From assembly GCA_963971165.1 (NCBI GenBank), contig OZ020191.1, positions 13,015,160 through 13,079,159 on the forward strand: 64,000 nucleotides of DNA. Reading direction: 5' to 3'. The position numbers and the translations under genes are program-made. Source of the stretch: Philopedon plagiatum. Taxonomy: Eukaryota; Arthropoda; Insecta; Coleoptera; Curculionidae. Of this stretch, positions 1 to 8,484 are shown in pieces. The notes beneath the pieces were generated by a model. The model was not told where the DNA came from, ran no database searches, and saw nothing but the letters and a program-made list of their open reading frames with translations. The first letter of the stretch is position 1. Each line of letters opens with the position of its first letter.

Positions 1-123
1 CATTTTGTTAAGTAATGTATTAGAAAGAGAAGTCCTAACGAGCTTATTGAGTATTTTATATTTTTTAAAGTACAAAAGTACTCCATTCGAAAAGCGTAAC
101 GTCAAAAATTAGAATTTTTCCTT

Positions 124-415
124 GTTATATATTATGTATTTTACCGTTACCTGTATCATGGTATTAGGTTTGTTAAAATATCGGACTTTGATATATGTTG
201 TTGTCATTAAATAAAATAAAACTGATTTACTACAAAATACCAAGTACTTATATTTATTAATTGGCGACGAGGATGGGATCCAATTAATAAATATACTTGG
301 TATCTTGTAGTAAATCAGTTTTATTTTATGTAATGACAACAACATATATCATAGTCCGATATTCTAACAAACCTAATACCATGATACAGGTAACGGTAAA
401 ATACATAATATATAA
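124..415. mobile_element. Inverted pair of LTR-like ends flanking a primer-binding-site-like core
   Basis: Bases 124-261 and about 282-415 are near-identical inverted copies of one AT-rich sequence, with a roughly 20-bp core between them. The core opens with TGGCGACGAGGATGGGAT, which matches the complement of the 3' end, CCA included, of a serine tRNA (GCU type). A TGG primer-binding site directly after an LTR end is the hallmark of LTR retrotransposons. The left arm ends in ATTAAT just before it, as in gypsy-group LTRs that end in AATT. A second LTR end in inverted orientation directly after the primer-binding site is not normal element order. It suggests self-integration or a rearranged cDNA. 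No open frame here is believable as protein. The family name is inferred; the inverted arms are seen directly. Confidence 0.7.
262..279 (+). other. tRNA-Ser-type primer binding site
   Basis: Eighteen bases starting TGGCGACGAGG lie directly at the end of the left LTR-like arm. They complement the 3' terminus of tRNA-Ser(GCU), recalled from insect tRNA sequences rather than from a search. In LTR retrotransposons this is where the tRNA primes minus-strand DNA synthesis. Confidence 0.6.
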
Positions 416-504
416 CATTCCTGATCAACTTGAACCTCACAATAATAGTGGTCACACATCGCTCATTATATATATCCCACGATGGACGACCTCAATTTAA
501 GAAA

Positions 505-1140
505 TAAATTAAACGTCTTGGCATGTTTAGAGCAGGCAAGTGGCATATTAGGAGGTGAGGAGTTTCTTCCTAATCCCCACATGCTCTACAAGTAGGATCC
601 TCCTCTAATCCAATGGTATTAAAATGCCTTTTTAGGATACTAAGTTTCCTCCTGATCGCGATTGTCTTAAATCAGGGAGATCCATCCAGTACATCTGATG
701 TTGTCCTGTCAGTTGTTCCTGTATTGCTCCTCATGCTGCTTGGTACGAAAGTCCGCATGTGGGTTCAGGGACAATCAAGGTTTCTGTCGCTCCCTTTTTA
801 GCTAGCCTGCCGACGGCTTCATTTCCTTGTATTCCTTGAGGTCCGGGCACCCACTCCAGGGTGCCCCTGTTGTGCCGTGCCAGAACCTTCAGGTTTTCCA
901 GGCGTTTCTCCACTGCTTTGGAGTTTAGTTTCGATCTTTCTAGTGCCATTAGAGTCGCCTAAATGTCAGTCAATATATGTCTGTGCACAGGTTGTTTTTG
1001 CAATTACTTCTGCCTGGAAGACTGAAGCGTATGCACCCAGGTTGATGAATATTCCCTCCCAGGTTGCTGATTCGTATATTCCAGCCCCAGTACCTACATC
1101 GGTTTTTGATTCATCTGTATACCAGACAGATTCTTGATGA
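505..1140 (-). pseudogene. RNase H and C-terminal Cys motif of a non-LTR retrotransposon (decayed)
   Basis: Read on the minus strand, about 1135-1075 gives SVWYTDESKTDVGTGAG, the first-Asp motif of a retrotransposon RNase H (TDES/TDGS). After a frame break, 949-731 gives ARHNRGTLEWVPGPQGIQGN, matching the WVPGHxGIxGNExAD block. The His is replaced by Pro and the following Asp by Gly (EAVGRLAKKG), so two catalytic residues are lost. Further down, 590-545 encodes CRACG followed by EETPHLLICHLPAL, the conserved Cys-rich tail of Jockey/I/R1-group LINEs, with a stop inside. This is therefore the last part of an ORF2, oriented minus, interrupted and inactive. The polymerase domain is not present to the right. 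Clade assignment beyond RNase H-bearing LINE is inference. Confidence 0.75.
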
Positions 1141-1149
1141 TTTTTATTT

Positions 1150-1496
1150 TCCAGTTTTGTTTCTTGCCCTTCTTTTTCTGGAATCAGAATTCTGAAGGGT
1201 TTGTGAAAGTTGTAAACTGTTTTTTTTATCGGAATGCATACTTAAAATGCTATCCCTGTCCCTCTTTAGAAATATTGCGGTATGTCCGTCAGGTGATAAA
1301 GAGGACCCAGAGCAGCAATTCAAAACGGAGTACGAAATGCAAAAAAAAATATTTTTGCAAAGAAAAACCCTTTCTTAAAAAAAGTTTGTTAAATTAATCA
1401 TAATTAAATTAATTTTAGATGAAAAATTATGCATAGCTTAGAACGAGATGATAAATAGATTTATTTATTAACAAATATCATAAACATATTAACTAA
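1150..1496. other. AT-rich spacer, nothing recognised
   Basis: The sequence is low-complexity AT-rich with A and T runs. The small plus-strand open frame here (1134-1397) has no recognisable motif and begins as antisense of the RNase H remnant. Confidence 0.5.
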
Positions 1497-1690
1497 TTCA
1501 TTCACTAAAGAGGTTTAAGATTTACTACTGTTTTAAATTAGGATCTTCCAGTTGATGAGTTAGGTTCGTACAGGTTCTTGTCCTGTCATTGTTAATATCG
1601 TCATTAAAAACATATTAGCTATTCTAATATTCCAGCAGTTGGCTTGGTTTTCAAATAATCTTCATCTCAAAACGTGCTCCTAAAATAAAT
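1497..1690 (-). repeat. Family B dispersed repeat, reverse copy
   Basis: The reverse complement carries the blocks AATGACAGGACAAGAACCTG, TAACTCATCAACTGGAAGATC and TAAATCTTAAACCTCTTTAG in the same order as copies at 57.3-58.3 kb and 60.3-60.7 kb. It also shares the ATTTGAAAACCAAGCCAAC stretch. The copy is diverged by small indels. It is non-coding and its element type is unknown. Confidence 0.65.
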
Positions 1691-1704
1691 TTAGTTTTAT
1701 TATT

Positions 1705-2221
1705 ATTTTTAGTGTTCCGTGAAACGAAACACTTATGGAATCACTTCGGTGTCTGTCATAGAAGATTTTCTCTGAAACTATTCGACGTCAAAATTTGAAA
1801 TTTAGCACAGATAGAGTGTGGTGGCCCAATTGTAGACGTGAAGTATAAAAAGTTGAATTTTGATTTTGGGAGTTAATTTCAGAGGGTAAATTGGAAAATG
1901 AAAAAAATTTTCAAGAGCATCGTGTAGGGTGTCAAATAAAAGCTTATTGAAGAACGAAAACAATATATATGATGTATTTTAATGCATTTTTTTAAACATT
2001 TTTCGGGAAAAATGCTACCTTTATCACCAAAAGGATCGCTCAGAAAAATCTGAAAAAATCATGAACATTGAGAATTAAGCGAGATTCAGCCAAAATTATC
2101 AGGATTAAAAAATTCTAGAGCGATTAATTGTTATAAACAATTTAATTGTTTATTTCCTTATAAATGGGGGGTTGATGGCACGAAACATTAATTGTGCAAG
2201 TATAGCTTGCACTTGACCGAT
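1705..2221 (+). mobile_element. Family A dispersed repeat, copy 1 (Helitron-like, non-autonomous)
   Basis: This is the first of three copies in the window (others at 10778 and 41618). It starts TTTTTAGTGTTCCGTGAAAC, where GTGTTCCGT and ACG(A)AACAC can form a hairpin, and ends with a second hairpin GTGCAAG-TATAG-CTTGCAC followed by TTGACC. Compared with copy 3 it lacks about 240 bp near the 3' end. The start (CACTTCGGTGTCTGTC) resembles abundant lepidopteran Helitron-like repeats. There is no protein, no TIR and no clear target duplication, which would fit a non-autonomous Helitron relative, but the end is not a canonical CTRR. The repeat is certain; the class is an inference. Confidence 0.6.
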
Positions 2222-2290
2222 TTTTTTTTATCTCGTGACATCCCACGAAGACCGAAGTCTAAGTACCATGTACCGTGGGTGTACTGAAAA
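2222..2290 (-). mobile_element. 3' end of a LINE (same family as 8.7 kb and 56.2 kb)
   Basis: The reverse complement reads TACTTAGACTTCGGTCTTCG then TGGGATGTCACGAGATAAAA, the same 3' UTR and A-rich tail that follows the LINE remnant ending near 9312. Only the last few dozen bases are recognisable, so this is a severely 5'-truncated insertion. It abuts the end of the family A copy at 2221, and its poly-T is the boundary. Confidence 0.6.
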
Positions 2291-2920
2291 AGACCAACTC
2301 ACACATCCAGAGCTGGAAACATCCCCAGCGATTTCACCAGGCCTTTATTAAGGGGATGTATAGTATGGGGTGGTATCATCTCGGCCGAGGAGCCTTATGG
2401 AAAGTACTAAAATTGACCTTTTCTTCATAAATTTGAAAAAAATATATCAACCACATCCATAGTATGAGACATAGTTGCCTTGTTCTTACAGTTGCCACTT
2501 TAAACTTTTGGTTGTTAAATTAAATACATAATTAATAAATAATTAAATTTTCTAGATATAATACTTACTTTAAAATTCTGTCGAGTGGGAGCTTATAATA
2601 TACCAATGAAGCAAGCATTTCTATTGTTGGTAATATTACAATACGAAAATGTCAACTAGATTTCTCTAGAACAAAACGGTAGGGCGGGCACATTTGTGGA
2701 TAAATGTTATTTTGCTGGTTTAACCCATTAAATTAATTAAACTACAATAAGAGCAGAACGTAGTAAGACATAGATGTCGGAATGAAAATTCCATGGTGGT
2801 AGTATGGCGTCACAGAGCTATGTAAACGACTATTAAAAAGTTATGCTGTTCAGTGTAATTCTACCGGTAACAAAAAAAAATTCGATCGAATTACAATATT
2901 TGTATTAGGTCCGGTATATG
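2291..2920. other. Unannotated spacer
   Basis: I find no coding similarity, TIR or long repeat. The first hundred bases may be more of the truncated LINE 3' UTR. Confidence 0.4.
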
Positions 2921-3710
2921 CAGGGTGTCCGAAAAGTCTTAGTATGGGGAAATATATTTGCTATTAGTAAAGATAGATTATCGGTTAGTAAATCTACTTT
3001 TTCACTTAATTTAACTTTTTTAACCCCCTTGAGGGGTGACACTAGGGAATTGAGGTAAAATTTTTTAAAATACAAGCCTATGCCGTGTGGTATCTCATTT
3101 TAAAGGTCTTCAAAAAAGAAACTTCCCACCGCAAATCCGAGGTCCGTATCTTAATTCGTCTTTAAGTGGCAAGCCCATAAAAATTAAAAATCGTGAAAAA
3201 AAATTAAGTATGTACCTTTATCTCTCTTTTTATTTTAAAATTCAAACTGACCACCATGAACTTCTTAGCAGTAATAAAGTTTTGGAACTCTGCCAAGAAA
3301 TAACACCTGCCATTCTCCAAAATGTGAGAAGGGAGTTCCAAAATCGACTGTATTACTGCCAAGAAGTTCTTGATTATTTTAAACAGCTTTTAAAGTAATA
3401 AGAGAAAGGTTTTTAATTGTTTTTTTCACGATTTCACGGCTTTGCCATTTGAAAACGAACTAAGATACGGACTTTGGGTCTGCGGTAAAATGTTTCTTTT
3501 GGAAAGGGCATTAAAATAAGGTACCACATGACATATGGTTGCATTTAAAATTTTTGATCTCAATTCCCTATAGCGTTACCCCTCAAGGAGGTTAAAAAAG
3601 TTAAATTATATAAAAAAGTAGATTTATTAACCAATAAAATTCACCTAAAATTTGACGTCTCTATCTTTACTAATAGCAAAGACATCTGCCCAGTCCATTC
3701 GGATAGCCTG
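2921..3710. mobile_element. Mariner-derived foldback element, copy 1
   Basis: The ends are CAGGGTGTCCGAAAAGTC on the left and a decayed inverted copy ending in CCTG next to TA on the right. Almost the whole 790 bp is palindromic: the left half is the reverse complement of the right half around a loop near 3310. The right half (3279-3398) still encodes the C-terminal end of a mariner-type transposase. The element therefore looks like an inverted duplication of the 3' end of a mariner, not an ordinary internal deletion. Related copies lie at 40181 (complete) and 43496 (left arm only). Confidence 0.8.
3279..3398 (+). pseudogene. C-terminal fragment of a mariner-type transposase inside the foldback
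   Basis: The open frame reads VLELCQEITPAILQNVRREF, then QNRLYYCQEV, and ends LLK before a stop. This is the typical tail of insect mariner-like transposases (ECRQITPEMLxNVRR pattern). The sister copy at 40497-40615 preserves the same tail with GHF before QLLK, as in complete transposases. No DNA-binding or catalytic region is attached, so it cannot work. The matching antisense sequence lies in the left half of the palindrome. Confidence 0.75.
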
Positions 3711-3712
3711 TA

Positions 3713-4440
3713 TTAGGGCTTGCAATCCCGAGCGTATATTTGGATCCCGGGATCGAAGATAGAAAATCCCGGGATTGATGACACTCATTAATAACTCGTT
3801 GTCTTAGATCATCCAGTGTGGATGGTTGGGTTGCGTAAATTTTAGTTTTTAAGTGACCCCATAAAAAATCTAACGGAGATAAATCTGGTGATCGTGGTGG
3901 CCGCTTAATAGTGCCTCTTCTTTCAATCCATCGTCCTGGAAATCTATCGTCCAAATACTGTCGAACGGGTAGTCATAATGCGGAGGAGCTCCGTCCTGTT
4001 GATGGAATATTACATTTTCTACAATGTATTTTTCATTATTTTCCATAATGTCGGTCAACGCTGGATCAGCCTCTTCTAACAGTTAGACTACAGTTCCCTA
4101 GTCAAATTGCCGGGTAGAAAAAAGGGACCTACCAGATGGCCACGGAAAATGCCAGCCTAAACATTCAATTTTTGGGGATGTTGTGTATGCACCTCATGGA
4201 AAATTGAAGGATTTCAATCGGACCAATAGCGGCAACTATACCGATTCACGATACCGTTTACAAAAAAAGAGCATTCGTCAGAAAAGCAGATGTTGTATAG
4301 AAAATTTCGATCATGAATTGTTTGTTCACTCATGGTTTCACAAAACTGCAAAGGTGTATCCAAATCGTCCTCATTCAGTTCATGTACCAGTTGTGTTTTA
4401 TGCGGATGCCACTCGTGTTGTGCAGTAAGCCATTGTTATT
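3713..4440 (-). pseudogene. Mariner-like (DD34D-type) transposase, decayed
   Basis: On the minus strand the frame starting near 4437 reads EWHPHKTQLVHELNEDDLDT, then FSDECSFFVNG (first catalytic Asp), then HPQKLNV and GPFFLPGNLT. After stops and shifts come IFHQQDGAPPHY (second Asp) and PPRSPDLSPLDFLWGHLK (third acidic residue as Asp). The tail PSTLDDLRQRVINECHQ runs to the edge of the foldback element at 3710. Stops interrupt at least four places (for example WSD-stop-NPS and KLNV-stop-AGI), so it is dead. The N-terminal helix-turn-helix region is not seen. It lies immediately next to a foldback carrying the missing kind of C-terminus, though in opposite orientation. Confidence 0.85.
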
Positions 4441-4837
4441 TTGAAAAACGCAAAGGAAGACAAGAAAATATGATACTAAGGATCACTCACTATCACTACC
4501 CATACACTGAATAATTTTATTCTTTATTATGATCAAGAAATTTCTATATTTTTTCTGTCATCGTTTAAACAAGGAAATCAAGCAAAACACATTCAAAACG
4601 TTAAGGTTCTTAATTAGGTAAAAAATGATCGGAATTTCAATCTGAAAATTATTATTCGCAATTTTAACTTCGGACTGCATTTGTTCAATAAATAAAGGGT
4701 CAAATTTAACAACTTTGGTACTTTTGTATGTAAAAATTACAGGGGGATTGAAGTGACGCAGCTGAAAATATCGAATTCATGTGTCCCCCTTAAAAATAAA
4801 ATTTACGGGATTTTCAGTATAATAATGACATTAATGT
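4441..4837. other. Unannotated AT-rich spacer
   Basis: No repeat or coding match is visible between the mariner remnant and the small MITE. Confidence 0.4.
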
Positions 4838-4977
4838 CCGGTTGCACAAACAATTTAATCACGAATTAAACTAATTGGACACTCGTAATGTGACAGCACT
4901 CATGTTAATGTCATTGCCAAAGATGCTTCTAAACGTAAATTAAATTTACTATTTGATTAAATGTTTTGTGCAACCCG
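4838..4977. mobile_element. 140-bp MITE with GGTTGCACAAA inverted ends
   Basis: The left end GGTTGCACAAACAATTTAAT (from 4840) matches the inverted right end, which reads in reverse GGTTGCACAAAACATTTAAT (to 4975). The interior is about 95 bp and non-coding. No target duplication is clear, so the superfamily cannot be given. Similar GGTTGCAC-ended MITEs are widespread in insects, from general knowledge. Confidence 0.7.
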
Positions 4978-5396
4978 CTGTAAGTGTGCTAAAATAAATC
5001 TGTTTTGTTTTCGATTGGTCACCCTGTATGCTTTTTGTCCAGAGGATTTATTTAATTATTGAAAGAGAGTTTTAGCAAACAGTACTTACAAGGAAAGAAT
5101 TAATATAAAATCATTTATACAGAGGACAATATGTACACAAAATTTTATGATACAGTAGTGAATAACAATTCTGGGATTACGTGTAAATCCCCTTTTAAGA
5201 CCAGATTATCCCAGTTGAAATAAAAACAGTCTTAGAGCCTATTAATTAAACCCTCGTTTTGCCGCTTTAACATAAGGGTAAGTAAGCCTTTGAAGCAGTT
5301 TTAAACGCAATAGCTCCAGTAAGCAGACAGAGGATAATAATAAAGTTTTAATAACGAATTGTGAATACTTTTACACATTTTACATTTTTGATTATA
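4978..5396. other. Unannotated spacer up to the Tc1 element
   Basis: It contains one isolated CACCCTGTATG tip near 5031, typical of the ends of mariner-like MITEs, without a partner. Nothing else is recognised. Confidence 0.4.
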
Positions 5397-6184
5397 TACT
5401 AAGTGACAAAGAAAGGTAAACACCCAGTATTTATAATTTCATTGTAATAATTTTTTGCATGCAAATTGATTTTGGGTCAAATAAAAACTGATTAAATTTT
5501 CAGCCTTATCTATGCACTATCTTGTCGTTTTTACCCGGCTATTTTACACTGGTTTGAGTTGCATGCGATTGCAGTTTTAGCAATTTGTGTTCACATTTGT
5601 GGCTTGACTGATAAAAAGTGTTTTGAAAAGTGTTGTTTTAAGGCATAATTATGCCACGAGTGCATAGACTTGGTCAAATTCCTCAGCTTAGTGACTTTGA
5701 GAGGGGGCGGATTGTGGGCTTACGAGAAGCAGGTCTTTCAGTTAGAGAAATTAACAGAAGAACCAACAGATCTTTACGCACCATTTCGAGATGTTGGCAG
5801 GCATGGACCCAAGAGCCCGTGAACACAGAGCTAGGGGCACTGGACGTCGCAGGGGAACAACCGAGCGTCAAGATCGTCGTCTTAGACTTTTGACTCTTAG
5901 AGACCGCTTTAGTACCAATCGGGCGATTGCGAATCAGTGATTTGAAGAACATGGAAGGGTAGTTGGGATGCGTACAGTATATCGACGGATAAGAAGTTTT
6001 GGTCTTTTTTCTTACCGTCCCCAATGGGTGTTGCCCCTCACTCCTGACCATCGACGCAATCGACTGCAATGGTGCAGAGACAGACTACAATGGACCAATG
6101 AATGGAAATCAGAGTGGTCTTTAGCGATGAATCCCGCTTTTGTTTAGGTATGCATGATGGTCGTGCAAGGGTAAGAAGGCGACG

Positions 6185-7197
6185 CACAGTAGTCTAGATT
6201 GCTGTCATAGCGCGAATTTTTCCTCCCAAATTTGGTCATATTTAATAGTTTATTATCTGAATTTTATCAAAATAATTAAACATTCATAAATACATTGCGC
6301 ATATCAACACATCTGCAGGTGTCAACGTGTTTATGCGTGTATCGCTTCTGTGAACCTTATTTAGTCATTGTAATTCGTTTGATTTCAATCGGTTGATTGA
6401 AAGTATTGTGTGTATTTATTCTGGTATTTTTATTGTTGCTGATACTACTCAAGGTAATTTTGGCGGTTTCGAAGCACTGTAAAGCTTATAGATAATATGT
6501 TAAAATTAATGTCTTGCATTTGGGCTTTTTTAACTAATACTTAAAACTAAATACGCAATTTAAAAAAAATGCAAATATTTGCAAATTTTAAGTCTATCTT
6601 TTCTTAGTAGGTTTGTGTTTAAATTTTAATATAAGAAAAAAAGTAGGTGCTCATAAGTGCTCTAGTCTTATTTATATAATACTCTTTCTGTTTTGTAGTG
6701 CCTGTACCTGTTGTCACCGCAATGGAGGTTTCAATGAATGGTTAAAATTAAAAGGTTTAAAAAGAAATGGCATTTAAGGAAGTCGTTAAAAACCAAGTAC
6801 CAGAAACATATTATCAGAACATTCGAGCAGTATTAATGAAATTTATTAAAACTGTTGAATTTCGGTGGAAAAAAAGTTACAGGGACAGAATTCGGTTTCA
6901 GGCTAATAATAAAGCACCCTCTACTGCGATATCTGTAGACTCCTCTTTTTCAGAAAGCGAATAAACTTATTTAATGATATTATTTTTCTAGTAACATTTT
7001 TAGTTCAATGTAATGTTTTAAAAGTATTTTCAAATAGTATAATACAGTTGCATAAAGTGGATAAACACTTTACATGTATTTTCCAGATTGTTTTATTGTT
7101 CTTATTAAATACATTTAAAATACCCTTTAAGTGATTTTTTTACTTTTATAAACATTTGTAATTAATTCGCGCTATGATTGCAATCTAGACCACTGTG
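6185..7197. mobile_element. 1013-bp TIR element (Transib-like ends) inserted in the Tc1 gene
   Basis: The left terminus is CACAGTAGTCTAGATTGC and the right one, in reverse, is CACAGTGGTCTAGATTGCAA; both continue to ATAGCGCGAA, giving about 32 bp of inverted repeat. The flanks are CGACG (6180-6184) and CGACG (7198-7202), a perfect 5-bp target duplication. Removing the element and one CGACG restores the transposase frame (RRRR-GERR). CACAGTG ends with 5-bp duplications are the known pattern of Transib elements, the relatives of RAG recombinase. The only open frame (6767-6964) is not recognisable as a Transib transposase, so the assignment rests on the termini. Confidence 0.75.
6767..6964 (+). 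CDS. Small unknown protein inside the CACAGT-ended element
   Basis: This 65-residue frame begins MAFKEVVKNQVPETYYQNIR, is very basic in the middle (FRWKKSYRDRIRFQANN) and ends with an acidic Ser-rich tail (DSSFSESE). A stop lies in frame four codons before the ATG, and a pyrimidine-rich AG (TTCTGTTTTGTAG, to about 6698) could be a splice acceptor for a longer product. I do not recognise the family. Being inside a TIR element, it could be the last exon of a decayed transposase or an accessory protein. It could also be chance. Confidence 0.3.
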   Translation: MAFKEVVKNQVPETYYQNIRAVLMKFIKTVEFRWKKSYRDRIRFQANNKAPSTAISVDSSFSESE

Positions 7198-7848
7198 CGA
7201 CGTGGTGAAAGACGTGATCCACAGTTTGACATGGAGAGGCATGTTCATCATACCGTGGGAGTAATGGTATGGGGTGCCATTGCATATGGTAGCAGGACAC
7301 CTCTAGTCTTCATTAGAGGTAACATGACAGCGTGCCGTTACATTCAGGAAGTAGTGGAACCACATGTCCTTCCATATCTGGAAACCCTCCAGAACCCTAG
7401 TTTTCAACAAGATAACGCCAGACCGCATGTAGCTAGACAAGCCCTGGCTTCATGAACCAACACCACATTAACCGCTTACCATGGCCACCAAGATCACCTG
7501 ATCTGTCACCGATCGAACATGTGTGGGACATCATTGGTCGCAAGTTGTTAAACTTACAGCACCCCCCTCAGACTCTGGCAGCACTTAGACATGAGGTAGA
7601 GGTAGCCTGGAATGAGATACCCCAAGACGATATAGACCATTTTATCAGAACAATGCCCAGGCGTGTCAATGAGTGTATAAGAAACCGAGGATATTCGACC
7701 CATTATTGAACTTAATTCCATTGGTAATTATCGGATTTGGCTGGAAACCTAATCAATTATTAACCATTATCTACTAAACATGTAAGCCAAAAGTTATTAA
7801 AATATATTAAATATAAATGGGTGTTTACCTTTTTTGTCACTTAGTATA

Positions 7849-8484
7849 TTATCATAGTCCTACTATTGATGGGTTTTATTTGATGCGCCTATAATTCTTT
7901 TCTATATCCTCAAAATAAATTTATTTTGAACTAAAGTAAGAATCAAGCAAGAACAAGTCGCAAGCGTTATAACTGACAGAGGCCGCAATTATTTCCTTCT
8001 CTCTAATCTTTTGAAATGTGGGCATCAGAGGCATGTTATGGATTGTTCTTTATTCTTATGATAAAAAGAGTGATGCTGAATGAACTCCCAAAGCTCCACG
8101 ATTTTCGCTTCGGCCAAATCAGAATCGAAATAAAATCCGTCCCATCAACATGCTTCTCTTATCATTGCGAGTGCCTCGCCAGTGTTGCCGAATTTTACGG
8201 ATGAAACTTATATCCTCAGCAGTCATGTTCAAAATAAAGGCTGGATGATGAGAGTCACAAAGGTTTAGAGAGGCCAATTTCGAAAGGTATTAATCATAAT
8301 ACATGCTGGTGGAGAAAGAAGATTGGTGAAAAGGGATTACTTATATTTAGATCAGGTAATTCAATGTTTTGGGTATTTTCTGACTAAATAAAAACCTATA
8401 CTTGTACTCAAATATCAGTAAACTATAACCCTTAATCCTTATTTAACTACCTGGCACAATACAACTACCACTACCATAATTTAG
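7849..8484. other. Unannotated region
   Basis: A stretch around 8012-8070 faintly resembles the EMWxYRRMLxI block of RTE-type LINEs when a frameshift is allowed. The match is too short to call. The remainder shows nothing recognisable. Confidence 0.3.

Larger units (their letters stand above)
5651..7709 (+). pseudogene. Tc1-type transposase (DD34E), frameshifted and interrupted
   Basis: It starts MPRVHRLGQIPQLSDFERGR with a helix-turn-helix region (VREINRRTNRSLRTISRCW). After a frameshift near 5815 it reads ARGTGRRRGTTERQDRRLR and TLRDRFSTNRAIANQ, then a stop, then FEEHGRVVGMRTVYRRIRSF. A further shift precedes VVFSDESRFCLG (first Asp). The 6185-7197 insertion follows RVRRRR. Beyond it come GERRDPQFDMERH, VMVWGAIAYGSR, QQDNARPHVARQ (second Asp) and PRSPDLSPIEHVWD (Glu), ending GYSTHY. 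Joining across one copy of the 5-bp target duplication keeps the frame. All three catalytic residues are therefore present, but the gene is broken by frameshifts near 5815, 6110 and 7450 and a stop near 5938. Confidence 0.9.
5397..7846 (+). mobile_element. Tc1-like transposon with both TIRs and TA target duplication
   Basis: The left end TACTAAGTGACAAAGAAAGG (5397) is mirrored at 7846, which reads in reverse TACTAAGTGACAAAAAAGGT. Both are followed by AAACACCCA and flanked by TA. Inside is one transposase gene (from 5651) split by a 1013-bp insertion at 6185-7197. Removing that insertion leaves about 1.44 kb, a normal Tc1 size. Frameshifts in the gene make the copy inactive. Confidence 0.9.

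Noticed and set aside
109..500. Two open frames with nearly the same protein on opposite strands (KSVLFYVMTTTYI...)
   Set aside because: They arise from the inverted LTR arms; neither has codon structure or motifs of a gene.
8016..8204. Possible RTE-type EMWxYRRML block
   Set aside because: Needs a frameshift within the only matching 15 residues and has no continuation.
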